This document shows positions 9,371 to 18,930 of a DNA stretch of 64,000 bases, piece by piece. Origin of the DNA: Pedobacter panaciterrae (GTDB lineage: Bacteria; Bacteroidota; Bacteroidia; Sphingobacteriales; Sphingobacteriaceae); NCBI RefSeq assembly GCF_013204795.1, contig NZ_JABMKW010000016.1, forward strand, positions 496,001 to 560,000, written 5' to 3'. Position numbers and translations under genes: made by a program. The notes beneath the pieces were generated by a model. It had not been told where the DNA came from, searched no databases, and saw only the letters and a list, made by a program, of their open reading frames with translations. Position 1 is the first letter of the stretch. The number at the start of each line of letters is the position of its first letter.

Positions 9371-11251
9371 TTACCAACCCGGGTTTTGTACTAAAGATGA
9401 ATTTTTATCAATATCATCCTGTGCAATAGGAAATAAGTACATCTTATCAGTCCAGGTTCTGTTTTGAAGCAAGGTTCTTTTGTTAAAATCAGCAAAAGCA
9501 AAACCCTGGTTACCATCGTTTGTAATGGTATTCATTCTATAAATGCTTTGCATTTTGGGATCCCCCATCATCAACCTTCTGATCAAGGTAAAGTACCTAT
9601 CACCTTCAAAAGCCAATTCTATTTGCCTTTCCCTCAAAATCCATTTCCTCATTTCATCCTGATTGCCTACAGCTCCCGGATAAACAGTTTCCAAATTAGG
9701 CACACCTGCCCGCTGTCTTACCAGATTCACATATTTTAATATATCCGTGTTACTTGGCTCCACCTCATTCAATGCCTCTGCATAATTCAAATACATTTCA
9801 GCAAGACGCAGATGAATAAAAGGACGGTAGGTCACAGAACTGGTTCTTATATTAGAAGCAGGGCTCACATTTTTTAACACATCGTAACCGGTAATATCTC
9901 CATTATTGTTTACACCAACGCCCGATTTTCCTGAGTAGTAAAACTCAGCACGTCCGGTACCATCCTTGTTTGCGTCTGAAGAGAAGAAATTCCTGTCATC
10001 CGCAGTAGGCGCAGGTAGAACTGGTTTACCATTGTATTGAATACTCACGTAAAACCGTGCTTCCCTATTAACGTACATATTTGAATTCCCTTTAACATAA
10101 CCTCTGTTTAAGCCATCTCTGGATTTACCCCAGTTGGCCGGGTCATCGGACTGCACAAAACCTGTTTCCACATACTGAGCTTGTGGATCATCAATAGTCC
10201 TTCCGTTACGCATATAAAAGGCATCTACAACATTCTGCGTTGCATTTTGCATATCAAATCCACCTGGTTTAGGTGCACAACGCACCTCATGTCCCCATTG
10301 CCATGAACCAGCCATATTGGTAGAGAACAGTATTTCATTGTTCCAGTTTGTCAGGAACAGGTTACGGAAAGATAGGTACGGATCAAACTGAGCATCACCT
10401 TCATCAATATTTGTAAATAGTTTATAACCCTGCAGGTCAATTACCGCTTTAGCGGCATCAGCAGCTGTTCTCCATTTATTTGCATCATACTGCAACGGCG
10501 CTAAAGAAGTACCGTCATTATTTTTAAACCCTGCAAACTTTGGGTTGCCATTCCACAGCGGACTCGCTGCTAATAAGGTTACTTGCGATTTAACAGCAAG
10601 ACAGGATGCTTTGGTTGCTCTGCCATAGTTTACCGAAGAAGACCAGGCATCAGGTAAATCAGCCGCTGCTCTGTCTAATAAGGAGTTGATGTGATCAACA
10701 CATTCATTAAATGGACTACGAGGATATTTATTATAGTCGTCATTAAGACTCAATAATTCAGTCACCTTAACAAAAGGCCCATATTGTCTTAATAATTTCC
10801 AGTAAAACCAACCTCTTAAAAAGATAGCTTCTGCTTTGTATTGCTTTTTCAAATCTGCACCGATTAAACTCTCAGACATTTTATCAATATTTTGCTCAAA
10901 TACAATACTTTGTCTTATACCGGCATAATTATCACCCCAGTAATACCAATAATTACTCTGAGCATTCCAATTTCCAGTAATCATTTTACGAACGGCAACC
11001 CCCTGGATACTACATGAGGTTTCATCACTTGCACCAAGCATACTATAGGTATCTGCTGGAATTGAAACATGACTATAAATCTGATTCAGATAGGATTCTG
11101 CATTTGCTCTGGTTTGCCAAAGCATATCAGAAGTAAGCAAATTATCAGGTGTTTTATCTAAATATTTACAACCAGGACTAAACAACAATATGCAAAGTGC
11201 AATACTGCCAATAGATAGAAAGTTTTTATATAAGTTATTCATTGTAATCAT
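9371..11251 (-). CDS. SusD/RagB-family glycan-binding lipoprotein
   Basis: Outer-membrane lipoprotein that captures substrate and lids the SusC channel. The signal ends in FSPGC (Cys28), followed by KYLDKTPDNLLTS, a standard SusD opening. The C-terminal half shows the family pattern RLAEMYLNYAEALNEV, LVRQRAGVPNL and LRERQIELAFEGDRYFTLIRR, and the protein ends QNPGW, the SusD terminal signature. At 626 aa it is on the long side. A second Met at residue 4 (11242) is an equally good start. Partner SusC ends 15 nt upstream. The substrate cannot be read from sequence. Confidence 0.93.
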   Translation of the reverse strand: MITMNNLYKNFLSIGSIALCILLFSPGCKYLDKTPDNLLTSDMLWQTRANAESYLNQIYSHVSIPADTYSMLGASDETSCSIQGVAVRKMITGNWNAQSNYWYYWGDNYAGIRQSIVFEQNIDKMSESLIGADLKKQYKAEAIFLRGWFYWKLLRQYGPFVKVTELLSLNDDYNKYPRSPFNECVDHINSLLDRAAADLPDAWSSSVNYGRATKASCLAVKSQVTLLAASPLWNGNPKFAGFKNNDGTSLAPLQYDANKWRTAADAAKAVIDLQGYKLFTNIDEGDAQFDPYLSFRNLFLTNWNNEILFSTNMAGSWQWGHEVRCAPKPGGFDMQNATQNVVDAFYMRNGRTIDDPQAQYVETGFVQSDDPANWGKSRDGLNRGYVKGNSNMYVNREARFYVSIQYNGKPVLPAPTADDRNFFSSDANKDGTGRAEFYYSGKSGVGVNNNGDITGYDVLKNVSPASNIRTSSVTYRPFIHLRLAEMYLNYAEALNEVEPSNTDILKYVNLVRQRAGVPNLETVYPGAVGNQDEMRKWILRERQIELAFEGDRYFTLIRRLMMGDPKMQSIYRMNTITNDGNQGFAFADFNKRTLLQNRTWTDKMYLFPIAQDDIDKNSSLVQNPGW

Positions 11252-11266
11252 TTTAAGTAATGGTTA

Positions 11267-14200
11267 TTAAAACTGCGCCCTTAAACCAAAAGTTACCATT
11301 CTTGTAATGGGATACTTTGCACCATTAGATCCCAATTCCGGATCCCATATTTTGAATTTACTGAAGGTCAGCAGGTTCTGACCTGATGTATAAAAGTACA
11401 ATACCGGTACACCTGCTTTTTTCATAGATTCTGACGTAAGTGTATATCCCAGAGAAGCCTGTTTTAAACGGATATAAGAACCATCTTTAAGCCAGTGTGT
11501 ACTGTTTAAATAGTTGTTATCGGAAAGACCACCCACAGTTAAACGAGGATAATATGCATCCTGACGAGGATTATCCGGGGTCCATCTATCTAAAACTTTA
11601 GCCAGGGTATTGTTTTGATATTGACCTAAGCCGGAGAAAGGTATCACACCTACCCCGTCTACGCCCATGCCATTTCCCCTAATCTCTGATCCATTTGCCA
11701 TAATCCCTACATCAGCCACTCCCTGAAAAAATAACGAAAGATCGAATCGTTTATAAGCTAAAGAGAAACCAGCCCCATACAACCAGGAAGGGAAAGGCGA
11801 CTTACCTAACCTTCTACTGTCATAGGCATCAATAACACCATCTCCATTCTGATCCAGATAACGAATGTCCCCTGGCTGCACTGTCCCGAATTTTTGTTCC
11901 GGACGTGAGTCTATATCATCCTGATCGGTAAAGTATCCGTCAGCAACATACCCCATAAATTCATTAGATGCATATCCTGCCGCGCTTTGGTAGGCAAACT
12001 TTCTTTTAGGCTCGTCTGCAAAAGTAATTTTATTTTTACTGTGGGTTACATTTCCAAACACACGCACACCTACGGCGCCTATCTGATCATTATACTCAAT
12101 ACTTGCATCTATGCCCCGATTACTCATTTCACCTAAATTGGCAAAGATCGCAGTTGAACCGAAGCCGCCAATTGAAGAAATTGATTCTCTTCTGATTAAA
12201 ATATCTTTACGTCTTTCATCAAAAGCATCAACAATTAGGTTGAACTTATTAAACAAACCGATCTCAAGTCCGATATCTCCTTTGTAAGACTTCTCCCAGG
12301 TTAAGTTTTCAATACCTATTAAATTTTCAGTTAAACTACCATAATATGTTCCATTTAATCCGAATCCGGTACCTCCACCTCCACCAATTTGTGTTAAATA
12401 AGGGAATCTATTCCCAGTACCTATATTATCATTACCCACAACACCATAAGAACCACGAAGTTTTAAAAGACTGAACGTCTCGGTAAATGGTTTAAAGAAA
12501 CTTTCATTAGAGATCACCCAGCCTCCGGATACTGAAGGGAAAACTCCAAATTTCTTACCTTTTTCAAAATTCTCGGAACCCGTGTACCCCGCATTCACTT
12601 CAAGTAAGTATTTATCCATATAGCCATAGGTGATCCTTCCGGCCAAACTTTGATTACGGAATGGAATGGAGCCAATCACATCCTCAGCTGTACTTTTCAG
12701 CCTGTTCCTCATATTATATAAAAACATTCCGCCAAATCGATGATTTCCGAAGGTTCTATCATAATTAATATTCCCCTCTAAATACATCATCCGCTCACCA
12801 GCAGAAGATCGACCATAACCTAAAAATTGCTGTCCAATTCTCGTCTGTGTAAACATCAATTCGCCATTACCATCACGACCAATCGCTTGCCAATTGTCGT
12901 TTATACCTGATCTTCTGTTATCAAACTGTCCGTAACTGTCAAATGAAAATCTTGCATAAGACGACAAACCAGGAGTGACCACATCCAATTTTTGATTTAC
13001 AGTAAATACGGATTGAACTGCAGGCCTAAACTCATCAGAGTAGCCATTGTTCTGAACCTCATTTAAAGGATTGGAACCACCATTTGTTGTGGGGCCTGCC
13101 CATTTACCATCAGGATATCTTGTAGGATAGGCAACTGGTGTGGTAGCATAAGACTGATACCATAAACTACCTGCAGAAATACCCGGGTAACGGGAATTTA
13201 CCAACATTGCCCCAAGATTTAGCTGAAGCAAAGTACTTTTAGTCACATTTACATCAATATTACTTCTAAAGTCATATCTCTTAAAATCCAGATTGGGATT
13301 AAAACCATTCAAATTTGAAACTTTATATGGGCCCTTTTGATTATAAAAAGAGGTCGAAATGTAATATCGAACAGATTCAGTACCCCCATTTATGTTTAAG
13401 TGCGCATTAGTTAATGACGAATGACTTTTGTATACCTCATCTATCCAGTTTACATTTGGATACAGATAAGGGTCAAGACCGCTCGCAGTTTTCTGAATAG
13501 TTTCCTCAGAAAAATTAGGCAGAAGCCCCATATTGGTTCTGGCTTCATTTAACAATTCCATATATTGAATTCCATCCAGCATCTTTGGTCTTTCCGTAAA
13601 ACCGGTCAACCCATTTTCAGCTTTCAAAGAGATCTTAGGTTTACCCTCTACCCCTCTTTTTGTGGTAATGATCAATACGCCATTGGCACCTTTTGCACCA
13701 TACATTGCTGTTGAAGAGGCATCTTTAAGCAGGGAAATGCTGGAGATATCCTCAGGATCTATGTTATTAAATGAACCCCCAAAATCACTGTTCACATCAT
13801 CTCGCTGAACACCATCCACGATGATAAGCGGCGAGGTGTTTCCGCCGTTAAATGTTCCCAAACCACGAATAGTAAACTGTGAATTATCGTACCCAGGTTC
13901 TCCACTTGATTGCATAGAGATAATACCAGCTACTTTTCCGGCCAATGCGTTAGAAAGATTTGCAACCGGGGTTCTCATATCAGCCATATTCACAGAGCTG
14001 ATGGAACCGGTTACCGTAATCTTTTTCTGGGTACCATAGCCCACTACCACAACCTCCGAAAGCTCATCAACTGCCTCTTTAAGCACCACATTTATGGCAT
14101 TCTGACCGTTAACAGAAACTTCCTGAGTAATAAAACCAGTGTAAGAAAAAATAAGGATAGCATTAGGCGAAGTAACAGCAATGCTAAAATCTCCATTACT

Positions 14201-14695
14201 GTTGGTAGTCCCGCCGCCTGTTTCACCCTTTATCCGAACTGTTACACCAGGTATTCCTTTGCCCTGCGGATCCAGCACACGGCCACGTATGTCAATAGCC
14301 CGGGCAACAACGGGCTTTATTTTTAAAAGGCCGTTAACCTTTTCTCTAATCACAACAGTTCTGTCCTCAATAGTATAAGACAGGGGCTGGCCGCTGAAAA
14401 TCTTTTCCAGTACCTCATTCAGTTCCACAGAATTAACTTTGATATCTACCGTCTTTGCGTTTTGCAATAGCTCCTCGGTATATAAAAAATCATAATTGCT
14501 TTGTTTTCGTATCTCCTTAAAAATACGCTTAAGGGTCGCTTTTTTTTCCGAAAGCGTGATCCTTTGCGCAAAACCTACTGCACTCACCTGCATCATGGTT
14601 GCTATTAATATTACGGTGGTTAGTCGCATAATCAGCAGTAGTTTATTGATATACTTTTTGAGCATACCAAGTTGGTTAGCATAATTTTTATACAT
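11267..14695 (-). CDS. SusC/RagA TonB-dependent transporter with STN domain
   Basis: Outer-membrane TonB-dependent channel for oligosaccharide import, 1142 aa. After a signal peptide ending near AVGFAQ, residues about 55-120 form a secretin/TonB N-terminal (STN) domain. STN is the module that signals to FecR-type anti-sigma factors, fitting the FecR and sigma genes directly upstream. Next come a carboxypeptidase-regulatory-like domain (about 128-213, DIRGRVLDPQGKGIPGVTV), the SusC plug start (VVVGYGTQKKITVTGSI) and the 22-strand barrel ending in MVTFGLRAQF. The 222-nt gap to fecR (14696-14917) contains short inverted repeats around TTAGCGA/TCGCTAA but no gene that I can support. Confidence 0.95.
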   Translation of the reverse strand: MYKNYANQLGMLKKYINKLLLIMRLTTVILIATMMQVSAVGFAQRITLSEKKATLKRIFKEIRKQSNYDFLYTEELLQNAKTVDIKVNSVELNEVLEKIFSGQPLSYTIEDRTVVIREKVNGLLKIKPVVARAIDIRGRVLDPQGKGIPGVTVRIKGETGGGTTNSNGDFSIAVTSPNAILIFSYTGFITQEVSVNGQNAINVVLKEAVDELSEVVVVGYGTQKKITVTGSISSVNMADMRTPVANLSNALAGKVAGIISMQSSGEPGYDNSQFTIRGLGTFNGGNTSPLIIVDGVQRDDVNSDFGGSFNNIDPEDISSISLLKDASSTAMYGAKGANGVLIITTKRGVEGKPKISLKAENGLTGFTERPKMLDGIQYMELLNEARTNMGLLPNFSEETIQKTASGLDPYLYPNVNWIDEVYKSHSSLTNAHLNINGGTESVRYYISTSFYNQKGPYKVSNLNGFNPNLDFKRYDFRSNIDVNVTKSTLLQLNLGAMLVNSRYPGISAGSLWYQSYATTPVAYPTRYPDGKWAGPTTNGGSNPLNEVQNNGYSDEFRPAVQSVFTVNQKLDVVTPGLSSYARFSFDSYGQFDNRRSGINDNWQAIGRDGNGELMFTQTRIGQQFLGYGRSSAGERMMYLEGNINYDRTFGNHRFGGMFLYNMRNRLKSTAEDVIGSIPFRNQSLAGRITYGYMDKYLLEVNAGYTGSENFEKGKKFGVFPSVSGGWVISNESFFKPFTETFSLLKLRGSYGVVGNDNIGTGNRFPYLTQIGGGGGTGFGLNGTYYGSLTENLIGIENLTWEKSYKGDIGLEIGLFNKFNLIVDAFDERRKDILIRRESISSIGGFGSTAIFANLGEMSNRGIDASIEYNDQIGAVGVRVFGNVTHSKNKITFADEPKRKFAYQSAAGYASNEFMGYVADGYFTDQDDIDSRPEQKFGTVQPGDIRYLDQNGDGVIDAYDSRRLGKSPFPSWLYGAGFSLAYKRFDLSLFFQGVADVGIMANGSEIRGNGMGVDGVGVIPFSGLGQYQNNTLAKVLDRWTPDNPRQDAYYPRLTVGGLSDNNYLNSTHWLKDGSYIRLKQASLGYTLTSESMKKAGVPVLYFYTSGQNLLTFSKFKIWDPELGSNGAKYPITRMVTFGLRAQF

Positions 14696-14917
14696 TTGTT
14701 GGTCTGGTTATTAGCGAGTTGGTTATTGCACTTATTAAAGCTCAATAACAGGTTCGCTGGTTAAAGTTGATTGAATCGCAAGTTTGTTGACTTAGTAATC
14801 CAGGCATTAGCCAGTTGTGTTGCAAGCACTTCTGGCTTTTTTTATTTTCTGTTAGCGAGGGCAGTTTTTACCAAAACAATTCGCTAAACCCAAGATTACT
14901 TTATTGATTTTATGTAG

Positions 14918-16093
14918 TTATTTGGTAACTGTAATCCTCCCTTCTTCAATTATAAAGTGAACCTTATTTGTATATTCTAATTTTCTGAGTACTTGTGACA
15001 CATTCGCAAAACGACTCACTGTACCGCCAAATTTGTCTTTGGAAACATTTCCTTTAAATGCCACATCTATATTATACCATCGCGAAATCTTTCTCATTAC
15101 CGATTCGATACTTTCACTATCGAACATAAAGTATCCATTTTTCCAGGCCAAAACCTCATCCATATTTGCCTCGACAATTCTTAACCCATCGTATCCATTT
15201 ATAGCCTGACTTCCGGGTTTAAGTATTTGCTGTATACCTGAGGCCTTAACCAACACAGATCCTTCCACAAGCGTCGTTTTGGTCAATGGTTCATCAGCAT
15301 AACTATTGATATTAAAATGAGTTCCCAGAACTTTTATCTCCTGATTTTGTGTCTTAACTATAAAAGGATGGCTTTTATCCTTCGCGACCTCAAAGTAGGC
15401 CTCACCTTTTAATTCCACTTGTCTTTCCCTCAGTGCAACGAAAGAGATTGGGTATGTCAATGAAGATGCTGCATTCAAAAACACTTTACTTCCATCTGGT
15501 AAAACCACTTGATATTGGCCCCCTCTTGGTGTTTCTATAGTGTTGGGGGCTGCATTTGCAACCTTACCTGGTTCTAAGGTATAAACAATTTTCCCATCGG
15601 CTAATTTAGTAACTGTAACACCGGATTGTGGAGGCAGCGCTCCGTTTTTAGCATCAGTAAGAATTATTTTCTTTCCATTCGCTAGGGTGAGTACCGCTTT
15701 ATTTCCACCAGGAGCTACATCATGAACCAATTTATCAGACTTGGTATCTAGTCTGGACGAATAGTAAAAAGTACCTACACTTAAAGTGATCAGAATGATT
15801 GCTGCAGCAGCAAATTTTCTCCAATACAAATTCCTGTCCCGAAGAACAACAATTTTATGCCCTTCTTCACTAATGCTATCTTGTATTTTACCGTAAAGTC
15901 TGGTGATTTCATCTAAAGACATTTCTGCCCGATGGTCACTACCTACCAATCTGGAAGCTTCTTCTGCGAGCACAAAATCCCATTCACTTTTATTACTTCC
16001 TTCTTCAATGAGCTTAAAAACCCTTTCAAGTTCGGTTTTACTGCATTGATTATTTAAATACCTTGTAAACAGGTGTATGATTTCGTTGTTCAA
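14918..16093 (-). CDS. FecR-family anti-sigma factor
   Basis: Inner-membrane regulator that holds the ECF sigma factor and is relieved by the STN domain of SusC. The layout is a cytoplasmic N-terminal sigma-binding part (about 1-90), one transmembrane helix (FAAAAIILITLSVGTFYY, about 92-109), a periplasmic FecR domain (about 185-280: ETPRGGQYQVVLPDGSKVFL, EVAKDKSHPFIVKT) and a C-terminal DUF4974-type domain (about 315-391: ESVMRKISRWYNIDVAFKG). At 391 aa it is normal. It lies 61 nt after the sigma gene and 222 nt before SusC. Regulation of the downstream SusC/D genes by this relay is established for the family and inferred here. Confidence 0.95.
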   Translation of the reverse strand: MNNEIIHLFTRYLNNQCSKTELERVFKLIEEGSNKSEWDFVLAEEASRLVGSDHRAEMSLDEITRLYGKIQDSISEEGHKIVVLRDRNLYWRKFAAAAIILITLSVGTFYYSSRLDTKSDKLVHDVAPGGNKAVLTLANGKKIILTDAKNGALPPQSGVTVTKLADGKIVYTLEPGKVANAAPNTIETPRGGQYQVVLPDGSKVFLNAASSLTYPISFVALRERQVELKGEAYFEVAKDKSHPFIVKTQNQEIKVLGTHFNINSYADEPLTKTTLVEGSVLVKASGIQQILKPGSQAINGYDGLRIVEANMDEVLAWKNGYFMFDSESIESVMRKISRWYNIDVAFKGNVSKDKFGGTVSRFANVSQVLRKLEYTNKVHFIIEEGRITVTK

Positions 16094-16154
16094 TTTCTCT
16101 CCTTTTGTAACTAATACAAATGGGAGTAACGATACATCTATCCTAAAAAAATAA

Positions 16155-16742
16155 TTATTTTATTATTGCAGCCATTAGTACGATTACTGCACTGCGCATA
16201 GTGATAAATCCCCTTATTGATTTAAGCGCTTTTACCATTTGATTATTTACTGTGCTCTCAGAAATACCCAGTTCTGTTGCTGCCTGTTTATACGTTAATC
16301 CTTGTATGCGACAACGGATAAACACCTCTCTTCTCTGTTCTGGCAAACTTTTTATGGCTTCATTGAATATCGAGCTGCTTTCGCTATAGTCAAGCAGAAG
16401 CTCCGTAGCATTTTCCTCGCCAATTACGTTTTTCCGCATCTCCTCCACTATGCTTGTTTCATGTTGGGCCCGTTTTAACAGATTAAGCAGGTGTCTGCGC
16501 GCAATAGTATACAGATAGGGTTTAAATGGCTGTTCACTATCTATTTTATCTCTGTTTTCCCAAACCTTAATAAAAGTATCGTGAACAACATCTTCAGCAA
16601 GAAGCGAAGACTTTGCTGTTCTTAGCACAAAATATTTTAATTGTTTCACATACAAATAATAAAGACTGCTTAAAGCATCCGCATCACCCTCCCTAAGAAG
16701 TGTAACTAGTTTCTTTTCACTGTAATTATTATAAATGTTCAT
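16155..16742 (-). CDS. ECF RNA polymerase sigma factor (Bacteroides expansion type)
   Basis: Alternative sigma factor for the SusC/SusD locus. Region 2 (about 20-95) includes AEDVVHDTFIKVWENRDKI and FKPYLYTIARRHLLNLLKR. Region 4 (about 125-180) includes SLPEQRREVFIRCRIQGLTYKQAATELGIS with its helix-turn-helix. At 195 aa with this layout it belongs to the sigma-70 expansion family of Bacteroidota paired with FecR proteins. The start MNIYNNYSEKK is preceded by an AT-rich region. Its direct downstream genes are fecR, susC and susD, giving the classic sigma/anti-sigma/transducer order. Confidence 0.95.
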   Translation of the reverse strand: MNIYNNYSEKKLVTLLREGDADALSSLYYLYVKQLKYFVLRTAKSSLLAEDVVHDTFIKVWENRDKIDSEQPFKPYLYTIARRHLLNLLKRAQHETSIVEEMRKNVIGEENATELLLDYSESSSIFNEAIKSLPEQRREVFIRCRIQGLTYKQAATELGISESTVNNQMVKALKSIRGFITMRSAVIVLMAAIIK

Positions 16743-16831
16743 TCGGTTTGGTTCCCAAGCCGAAACTACAAAAAATTAACGCAAATTATATATGTTATTA
16801 ATTCTCAACCACAACCCTTAACGAGCAGCCA

Positions 16832-17932
16832 CTATTTCTGATGCTCCTGCAAATAACTGCTGTTCCTGGATTTTAAAGCGAAATCCTTTAGCAATTCAAT
16901 TTCCTGAGGGTCGTAAGGTGTAAAGTCACCCCGAAAAAGATCATGCTGCCATACTGCAGGAATAGGATCTGCAGGCCGATGCCCCCACGGCAAGTCTGTT
17001 TGCGTTTTACCATTTACAAGGCCCCATAACATACAGCCAACCTTCTCATTATAAAAAACAGCCAGATTATCTTTGATTACCGATCCATTAGGTCTGTTCA
17101 TCCATTCCGTATTAAATAAGGGTCTGCCCTGCGTTTTAAGTTCCACAATTTGCTTGGTCAGGTCATTTTTATTACCATAATTATGAAAAGAAATAATATC
17201 TGAATTTGCAAGCGCAATATCATTCAACCGGTTATCGCCATTCCATATATCAATTGTTATTGGCTGTGAAGGATTGATTTCGCGTGCCCATTTAGCAACC
17301 TTTTTAAGCAAGGGAAAACTAGCAGACCCCAGTCCGCCATTTGTGGGTTCGTTGTACAAGTCCCAGATAAAAATGCGTTTATCATCCTTAAAGCGCCCAA
17401 TTACAGCTTTAACATATTTTTCAATGCGGGGATGGGTAGTAGAATCAACAACCATGCTGTGACCCGGACTTGGCGACCACGCCCAGGCATACCAGCCTTT
17501 AAGCGGCTCCGGTTGCTTTCCTACTCTAGGATCATGCTCAATTCCAAAAACACAGTCATCAAACAAAGCAGGCATAAATTTAATATTATGCTTATTGCAA
17601 ATCGCCAGAAACTTATCCAGGGTATTTAAAAAATATTCCGGATCATCTTCATAAACTGCATACTGAAGTACAGCCCTCAAACAATTAAGTCCGGTTTTCT
17701 CTGCCAGGGCAAGTTCCTTATCAATGGTCTTGGCATCAAAACTAGTCTTATCCCACATAGCAGTATAATTAATGGCATAAGCCGGGATATAATTAAAGCC
17801 ACAATAAAATGGCTGCTTGTTGTACCAATCCCATATTTTCTGCTTTGGCCAGCGTTGATCTGTTTGGGCCGTAACCGGACAAACGAATAGTAACAGCAAT
17901 AGTAAATTTATTGCATAAGCTATCTTTTTCAT
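16832..17932 (-). CDS. Secreted GH5-like (clan A) glycoside hydrolase
   Basis: Exported TIM-barrel glycosidase acting on a beta-linked glycan. A signal peptide ends near PVTAQ (about residue 23). Two clan-A signatures stand in the right order and spacing: WDLYNEPT with the probable acid/base Glu195, and LFNTEWM with the probable nucleophile Glu276. The barrel start (FYCGFNYIPAYAINYTAMW) and DIWNGDNR/ISFHNYGN strands match cellulase/xylanase-like families. At 366 aa it is a single catalytic domain without a binding module. The gene follows the PhyH-like gene by 27 nt, so the two probably form an operon; it lies just upstream of the sigma gene. Exact substrate (mannan, xylan, glucan) unknown. 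Confidence 0.82.
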   Translation of the reverse strand: MKKIAYAINLLLLLLFVCPVTAQTDQRWPKQKIWDWYNKQPFYCGFNYIPAYAINYTAMWDKTSFDAKTIDKELALAEKTGLNCLRAVLQYAVYEDDPEYFLNTLDKFLAICNKHNIKFMPALFDDCVFGIEHDPRVGKQPEPLKGWYAWAWSPSPGHSMVVDSTTHPRIEKYVKAVIGRFKDDKRIFIWDLYNEPTNGGLGSASFPLLKKVAKWAREINPSQPITIDIWNGDNRLNDIALANSDIISFHNYGNKNDLTKQIVELKTQGRPLFNTEWMNRPNGSVIKDNLAVFYNEKVGCMLWGLVNGKTQTDLPWGHRPADPIPAVWQHDLFRGDFTPYDPQEIELLKDFALKSRNSSYLQEHQK

Positions 17933-17959
17933 TACAAAGTTTAAAAAATTGAGAGCCTT

Positions 17960-18775
17960 CTATAGCACTAGTGGATTAATTTCTGACTTTACCAAATCGC
18001 CAATAGGTGCATTCATCAGCCAACGCTCACGGTCATTTACCTGCCAGCTATTTTTAGGTTCGGCCACCCGTGCGCCTTCAGCGACGTAAATAATAGTCAT
18101 TACCTCACGCATAATGTCAGATTGGTTACCGGGAGCACTATGAATGGTATTGCCGTAATGCCAGGTTGCGTCTCCGGCCCTCATCGTCGATGAACGCATT
18201 ATAGGGAAGTCATTCTCCTTAACATATTTTTCATATTCAGCTTCCGATTCGTCAGAGATCTCGTAATTAAACACTACCCCTTTTTTATGAGAATCAGACG
18301 CAAATGTCAGCATCCCCATTTCTACATTAATATCTACCAAAGGCATCCACATAGTGACGGTATTATGCGTATCCAGTGGCCAATAATACTGATCCTGATG
18401 CCACGGAGTAGGTCCACCTCCAGGTTCTTTAAACAGGGCCTGATCATGATAGATACGTACATTTTCTACGCCAAGTAAATCTGCAGCAATTTTCCCCATA
18501 CGTTTGGCAAGCGTAAATTTCTTCGCTTGTTCATCTACTTCCCACAGATTCATGATCTGCAAAAAAGCTTTACCGTAAGTATCTCTTTCGGCTAAATCTC
18601 TCTTTTCGGTATTGAACTTATCAGCAGCTTCTTTTATTACATCTCTGTAAATAAGCACTTCTTCAGTATCAAGTACATTTGGGATTAAAACGTGTCCGTT
18701 CTGACGGAATGCAGCAGCCTGTGCATAAGTTATTTCCCGATACTGATCTAATTCGGGCAATTTAATTGTTGACAT
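17960..18775 (-). CDS. Phytanoyl-CoA dioxygenase (PhyH) family protein
   Basis: Cytoplasmic Fe(II)/2-oxoglutarate-dependent oxygenase. The metal-binding HxD is His126-Asp128 in PWHQDQYYW, the distal His is His212 in NTIHSAPGN, and Arg223 in IMREVM is placed to bind 2-oxoglutarate. A double-stranded beta-helix core is apparent (TMWMPLVDINVEMGMLTF). No signal peptide. At 271 aa it is a usual size. It is transcribed divergently from the AraC-type regulator at 18931 and precedes the GH5-like gene by 27 nt, so it is probably regulated by that AraC protein and works on a sugar-derived or similar small molecule. The substrate is not predictable. Confidence 0.85.
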   Translation of the reverse strand: MSTIKLPELDQYREITYAQAAAFRQNGHVLIPNVLDTEEVLIYRDVIKEAADKFNTEKRDLAERDTYGKAFLQIMNLWEVDEQAKKFTLAKRMGKIAADLLGVENVRIYHDQALFKEPGGGPTPWHQDQYYWPLDTHNTVTMWMPLVDINVEMGMLTFASDSHKKGVVFNYEISDESEAEYEKYVKENDFPIMRSSTMRAGDATWHYGNTIHSAPGNQSDIMREVMTIIYVAEGARVAEPKNSWQVNDRERWLMNAPIGDLVKSEINPLVL

Positions 18776-18930
18776 AGCGCTATTTGGTTTAGGTTAACAT
18801 TTGGTGCTTTGAATCACTAAATAACTGTTTATGGTTAGTCTGCAAAAGGAGTAAATTGGCCTTTTAATGGTTTTTTTTATCCATTTACAAGAATTAACCC
18901 ATAACTTTATGAGAATATGAAATAATTAAC

